A stretch of DNA of 5,021 bases from Alphaproteobacteria bacterium (lineage in GTDB: Bacteria; Pseudomonadota; Alphaproteobacteria; DAOWDM01): contig DAOWDM010000124.1 in assembly GCA_030639035.1 (NCBI GenBank), positions 1 to 5,021 on the forward strand, given 5' to 3'. The number at the start of each line of letters is the position of its first letter. The first letter of the stretch is position 1. A program made the position numbers and the translations under genes. The notes beneath the pieces are model-generated. The model was not told where the DNA came from. It made no database searches and saw only the letters and a program-made list of their open reading frames with translations. Shown one piece after another: positions 4,981-5,021 of this stretch.

Positions 4981-5021
4981 AAAGACTGGATTCCCAAGCC
5001 TAATGGCTTGAGAATGACAGC
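4981..5021 (-). repeat. GTCAT-type hairpin repeat, copy 3 (41-bp direct repeat unit, reaches window end)
   Basis: It is identical to 4930-4970 over all 41 bases and separated from it by the 10-base spacer GAGGGATTGG, giving a period of 51 bp. The window ends exactly with this unit, so the array may continue. Confidence 0.85.

Noticed and set aside
4930..5021. CRISPR array
   Set aside because: Units are 41 bp but the only spacer is 10 bp, the units are inverted relative to a diverged copy, and no cas gene is visible. This is a dispersed hairpin repeat.

Overview
This is an AT-rich Gram-negative window in which every gene lies on the minus strand. The likely source is a low-GC alphaproteobacterium. 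The evidence is a trimeric-porin-like outer-membrane protein with a signal peptide and terminal Phe, a peptide chain release factor 2 with alphaproteobacterial-style motifs (SPY, SARRHTSF), and short GTCAT-type dispersed hairpin repeats. The lineage is inferred from motif style, not from any search. Presence of RF2 and use of TGA as the recoding stop imply the standard meaning of UGA.

Layout in transcription order (right to left). 4871-5021 holds GTCAT-type hairpin repeats: one copy in + orientation and two identical 41-bp copies in the opposite orientation. 4553-4870 is the porin upstream region, with candidate promoters, a 12-bp palindrome and an RBS. 3305-4552 is the porin, followed by a rho-independent terminator at 3244-3281. 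3036-3206 is a 171-bp non-coding element with 26-bp terminal inverted repeats (one mismatch) that looks like a MITE and holds two oppositely oriented hairpin repeats. The prfB promoter and RBS lie just beyond it. prfB (1843-2959) has a textbook programmed +1 frameshift at codon 23/24, so its true start is 2959, not the internal TTG at 2847. It overlaps a membrane-anchored alpha/beta hydrolase (1047-1859), followed 38 bp later by a membrane-anchored protein with a zincin HExxH motif (37-1008), and 3 bp later by the first 11 codons of another gene that leaves the window at base 1.

The prfB, hydrolase, HExxH protein and next gene have spacings of -17, 38 and 3 bp and probably form one transcription unit. 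The porin is separately transcribed. The hydrolase and the HExxH protein both carry an N-terminal membrane segment, suggesting envelope functions, but nothing in the sequence ties them to translation termination. No CRISPR, tRNA, rRNA or transposase gene is visible. The items most worth checking are the MITE-like element at the prfB promoter, the structured repeat families, and the uncharacterised HExxH protein.
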